Shown here: positions 61,119 through 64,000 of the stretch, one piece after another
Layout: every line of letters begins with the position of its first letter
How positions within the stretch are numbered: position 1 is the stretch's first letter
Assembly: GCF_031846515.1 (NCBI RefSeq)
Contig: NZ_JAVRHO010000011.1
Location: 68,848-132,847, forward strand
Reading direction: 5' to 3'
From: Autumnicola lenta
GTDB taxonomy: Bacteria > Bacteroidota > Bacteroidia > Flavobacteriales > Flavobacteriaceae
DNA length: 64,000 nt
Position numbers and translations under genes: made by a program
The notes under the pieces: generated by a model
What the model was told of the DNA's origin: nothing
Database searches by the model: none
What the model saw: only the letters and a program-made list of their open reading frames with translations

Positions 61119-63106
61119 TGACAAAGAGAAAACGTCAAATACTACTCATTGAACCTGGATATAAAAACAAATATCCACCCATAGGTTTGATGAAAATTGC
61201 CACTTATCACAGAATGTTGGGGGATAATGTGGTTTTTTATAAAGGCAATGTAAAACAATATATATTTAATCAAATTATAGATGATTGTATCTTCAAGCTA
61301 AATGAAGTATGCCCTAAGGTTAATTGGAAAAGACAAAAAAAGAGTATTTCAAAGTATATAAAATCAAACCATTCAACTAAACGTGAAGCTCTTTTGCCTA
61401 CGCCTCAAATGGAAGATGAAAATTTTAGCGAGATAACTAGTCAAGTTCCATTAGTCGAAATGTGGCTAAAATATTTTGGAGATTACTACAAGAATAAAAA
61501 ATATGAGGATAATCCTATTTGGGATAGGGTTTATATAACCACACTTTTTACTTTCTATTGGAAAGTTACTGTCGAAGCTATCCACGATGCAAAAAGTTTA
61601 GTAAAAGACATTGATGAATTAAAAGTCGGTGGTGTTTTAGCATCCCTATTAACTGCTGAAGTTGAAGAAGAAACAGGCATAAAGGCAATGACGGGGATAT
61701 TAGATAAACCTGGTATGCTTGACAAAGGTAATTCTATTATTGTAGATGATTTGCCATTAGATTATTCGATCTTAAATGAAATCGACTACAAATATCCTAC
61801 AGGTAGTGCATATTTTACTTTTATGACTAAAGGCTGTACCAGAACTTGTGCATTTTGTTCTGTTCCAAAACTCGAACCAACTTATAAAGAAAAGATTCCT
61901 ACAAAAGATAAATTTGAGAAGATCAAAGAATTGTATGGCGAACAACAAAATCTTCTGCTAATGGATAATAACGTCTTGGCATCACCCAAATTTCCAGAAA
62001 TTATTCAGGATATAAAAGATATGGGCTTTTTTAAAGGTGCGAAATTTGTAGAGCCAAACCAATTGGACATAGCTATTCGTAACTTGAAAAAAAATGATAA
62101 TGATATTGCGTATATAAAGAAATGTTATTCGTTATTACAAGAATTTTTGAATAAAAGAGTTAAAGGAGAAAATCAACAAATAGTTTACGACATATATGAG
62201 AAATTTGGTCTACTGAAAATTGATTCTGTGACCAAAGAAAATTTATTAGTCGCATATGATGAATTAAAAGAATTATTCGAACGTTACAGAAATAAGGCAC
62301 CGAGAAATAGATACGTAGATTTTAATCAAGGTACAGATGCTCGTTATGTAACTGACGAGAATATGAAGTTAATAAGTGAAATACCAATTAATCCATTGAG
62401 AATTGCATTTGATTATTGGGGTTTGAAAAAACAATATGAAAAAGCTGTTAGATTGGCAGCGAAATATAATATAACTCGGCTTTCAAACTATTTACTATTT
62501 AATTTTAAAGATAGACCTGAGGATTTATGGAAAAGAATGCACATCAATATGGAACTTTCAGAGGAATTAGATATTCATATTTATTCATTTCCGATGAAAT
62601 ATATACCGCTGTTCGGGGAAGAAGCAAAACACAGGTCTTACATCGGTAAATTTTGGAATAAGAAATTTATACGAGCAATTCAATCGATTAGCAATGTTAC
62701 TAGAGGAATAGTACCTCCGGAAAGAAGTTTTTTTGAAAAAGCATTTGGAGCGAATGAGGATGAGTACTTTGAGATCATGTATATGCCTGAAACATTTATT
62801 ATTTACAGGAAACTTTTCGAAGAAGAACTTCATTTGACATCTAGGTGGAGGGCAATTTTTAATACCATAAGAACTGACGAAAAGCTTTGGGAAGAAGCTA
62901 AACCTATCCTTGAGACCAGCGAATTCTCTGATACTAAAGGACTGACAACTAATCCTATTTTGCTAAATTTCTTAGAATTCTACACAATTAAGAGGGAAGA
63001 TGTGAAGAAAGGTGATAATGAGTATTCCAAATTAAAGAAAAAGTTTAATCATCTTATAAAATCTGATCAATTTATAGATTTGACTTTAACTTATGATTAT
63101 GAGTGA
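61118..63106 (+). CDS. Radical SAM protein with a B12-binding-like N-terminal region
   Basis: 662 residues. The 4Fe-4S signature CTRTCAFC (C240, C244, C247; CxxxCxxC) sits in FTFMTKGCTRTCAFCSVPKL. The N-terminus QILLIEPGYKNKYPPIGLMK, then IATYHRMLGDNV resembles the Rossmann-type B12-binding domain of B12-radical-SAM enzymes, but lacks a visible DxHxxG lower-ligand motif. The SAM-barrel elements PLRIAFDYWG and NYLLFNFKDRPEDLWKRM follow. Substrate unknown. It is the last gene of the operon, overlapping the preceding stop by one base; radical-SAM enzymes are rare in defence loci apart from viperins. Confidence 0.88.
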   Translation: MTKRKRQILLIEPGYKNKYPPIGLMKIATYHRMLGDNVVFYKGNVKQYIFNQIIDDCIFKLNEVCPKVNWKRQKKSISKYIKSNHSTKREALLPTPQMEDENFSEITSQVPLVEMWLKYFGDYYKNKKYEDNPIWDRVYITTLFTFYWKVTVEAIHDAKSLVKDIDELKVGGVLASLLTAEVEEETGIKAMTGILDKPGMLDKGNSIIVDDLPLDYSILNEIDYKYPTGSAYFTFMTKGCTRTCAFCSVPKLEPTYKEKIPTKDKFEKIKELYGEQQNLLLMDNNVLASPKFPEIIQDIKDMGFFKGAKFVEPNQLDIAIRNLKKNDNDIAYIKKCYSLLQEFLNKRVKGENQQIVYDIYEKFGLLKIDSVTKENLLVAYDELKELFERYRNKAPRNRYVDFNQGTDARYVTDENMKLISEIPINPLRIAFDYWGLKKQYEKAVRLAAKYNITRLSNYLLFNFKDRPEDLWKRMHINMELSEELDIHIYSFPMKYIPLFGEEAKHRSYIGKFWNKKFIRAIQSISNVTRGIVPPERSFFEKAFGANEDEYFEIMYMPETFIIYRKLFEEELHLTSRWRAIFNTIRTDEKLWEEAKPILETSEFSDTKGLTTNPILLNFLEFYTIKREDVKKGDNEYSKLKKKFNHLIKSDQFIDLTLTYDYE

Positions 63107-63648
63107 ATTTAGGTTTTAAATTTTTTTAAAATCTCGAATAAGTTTCATGTTGGAAGTAATTTATGATTTTATAAAATTTGATTAAGAAAATTCAAGAGCT
63201 TCTAACGGGAATCGAACTTTAGACGCTCCCGTATAACTTATTGTAATATTTCTGCTTCTAAAGGTCATTTTTTGAAATAAAAAGAGTACCCTTCTAATGT
63301 TAAAAGACTACTACCGCAACAAAGCATCTTCTTTTTCCTCTAAAGAAAATTTCATTATCATGTTATACCTGATGAAGAAACTTGATAAATTAAGATAAGT
63401 TAAGTAAGTCGAAAAGCACTACTTATAGTAACACATAAAAAGGATGTTTGGAATAAACTATCTCAAATAGGAAATAGAATCTCTTTGAAAATTAGATCTT
63501 AATGTTATTTGCAATCCCACTTAATACAAAAATCAGTACAACGTGCTGACGTTTGTTGAGTTATTTTGAGTGACTTTGAAAATACAATGTTTGAGAATCT
63601 CTGTGTTCTCAGATACTTGAAGATATGTAGGATGCGAGCGGTAACCTG
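63107..63648. other. Right end of the island, no gene
   Basis: A+T-rich spacer between the defence operon and attR. It contains GGGAATCGAAC (63208-63218), a T-arm-like word in reverse orientation, and the hairpin TGAGAA / TTCTCA around 63,591-63,611. A short frame that crosses attR is not a gene. Confidence 0.5.
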
Positions 63649-63664
63649 CTCGTCCAGACCGCAA
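63649..63664 (+). repeat. attR: right attachment site
   Basis: CTCGTCCAGACCGCAA, an exact copy of the tRNA-Asp 3' end at 42866-42881, without the rest of a tRNA. Confidence 0.92.
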
Positions 63665-63672
63665 AGTTGCAA

Positions 63673-63701
63673 AAGCCTTTCAGAAATGAGAGGCTTTTTT
63701 T
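63673..63701 (+). terminator. Displaced original terminator of tRNA-Asp
   Basis: AAGCCTTTCA (63673-63682), GAAA loop, TGAGAGGCTT (63687-63696), T run. It begins 8 bases after attR, as expected for the terminator that followed the tRNA before integration. Confidence 0.8.
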
Positions 63702-63895
63702 GTGGGGTAAATTTTCCTAAATCGTGGAAACTCCCGTATTTACTTGGATTAACTGAAAAATTACAAGCTTATCCTAAATTGGATGAGCTTCTCTTTTTTA
63801 CAGTTAATACTTCGCTCGCGTCGAATTATCAACTTTTTCTTCACTTTCTGGTGTGCAACTGGGTGCCCCAAAAAAGTTAAGGGTATCTTAAAATT

Positions 63896-64000
63896 TTAGA
63901 CTCTTGTAGCTATAAAAGTTTTCATTATTCCTTTCATTACCCCTTTAACATCGGGGCTTATTCCCTTTAATGGTTCCAAATATTCTGGAGGTAATCCTGG
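63896..64000 (-). CDS. C-terminal end of an unidentified protein
   Basis: On the reverse strand an open frame enters at the right edge and ends at a TAA (63896-63898). It codes for 34 residues, including PPEYLEPLKGISPDVKG and a hydrophobic end. No start is in the window and the family cannot be judged. Absence of stops over so short a stretch is weak evidence. Confidence 0.35.
   Translation of the reverse strand, partial: PGLPPEYLEPLKGISPDVKGVMKGIMKTFIATRV

Larger units (their letters stand above)
42882..63664 (+). mobile_element. Genomic island integrated at tRNA-Asp (20.8 kb)
   Basis: Bounded by a 16-bp direct repeat of the tRNA 3' end. It contains a tyrosine recombinase, excisionase-like HTH and primase-helicase, several small unknown genes and a seven-gene candidate defence operon. 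Base composition is visibly more A+T-rich than the flanks, especially from 50 kb on. No relaxase, coupling protein or type IV secretion genes were found, so it is not self-conjugative as seen here. Confidence 0.93.

Noticed and set aside
63566..63880. Open frame of 104 codons across attR
   Set aside because: It runs through the attachment site and the displaced tRNA terminator and has no protein-like pattern; it is an artefact of integration.

Overview
The window comes from a member of the Bacteroidota, almost certainly Flavobacteriaceae (Gramella/Salegentibacter-like; the genus is an inference). Evidence: promoters of the TTG-N19-TAnnTTTG type, family-typical proteins (DUF4199, DUF3127, DUF3098, DUF4301, GGGP synthase group II), DnaE with an N-terminal proofreading exonuclease, and the order ftsX-DUF3098-uppP-truB.

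Positions 1-42,720 are core chromosome. In order: an M16 protease (cut by the left edge), rplU-rpmA, ahcY (reverse), a phosphopantetheinyl transferase with GGGP synthase, a compact cluster of thiamine-binding protein / PnuC transporter / NadR-like kinase / DUF4301 / ArfB, an NtrC-type regulator converging on a hybrid histidine kinase, a TPP riboswitch driving a TonB-dependent receptor, greA, HIT and thioesterase genes, a second histidine kinase, a flavin reductase, DUF3127, aat, a long reverse operon ftsX-DUF3098-uppP-[mntA-hepT]-truB-tonB-tag, panE, leuS, ald, rpsP-rimM (reverse), DUF2383, dnaE, a decayed toxin-antitoxin pair, trxA and a DUF58 gene. leuS is exceptional. It carries five in-frame GC-rich palindromes, two of which bracket a complete DUF559 (Vsr-like) nuclease domain inside the editing domain.

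Positions 42,882-63,664 are an integrated island. tRNA-Asp(GTC) is the target, and 16 bp of its 3' end are repeated at the far end, where the displaced tRNA terminator is also found. The island begins with an integration/replication module (unknown protein, excisionase-like HTH, DUF3987 primase-helicase, tyrosine recombinase). Small accessory genes follow, separated by strongly palindromic DNA. It ends with a tight seven-gene operon: NurA-like nuclease, HerA-like ATPase, Hsp90/GHKL ATPase, AAA ATPase of the OLD/DUF3696 type, an unknown protein, a second collinear Hsp90/GHKL ATPase and a radical-SAM protein. Gene overlaps of 1-8 bp, the island location and the DNA-processing pair make this a strong candidate for an undescribed defence system. 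That function is an inference.

Non-coding signals include a nine-copy dispersed repeat with an AATTGSCA-like core, heptanucleotide tandem arrays starting at or close to the stop codons of ahcY, ftsX and dnaE, a heavily structured spacer at 9,655-9,925, and many bidirectional terminators. No rRNA, CRISPR array or insertion-sequence transposase was seen.
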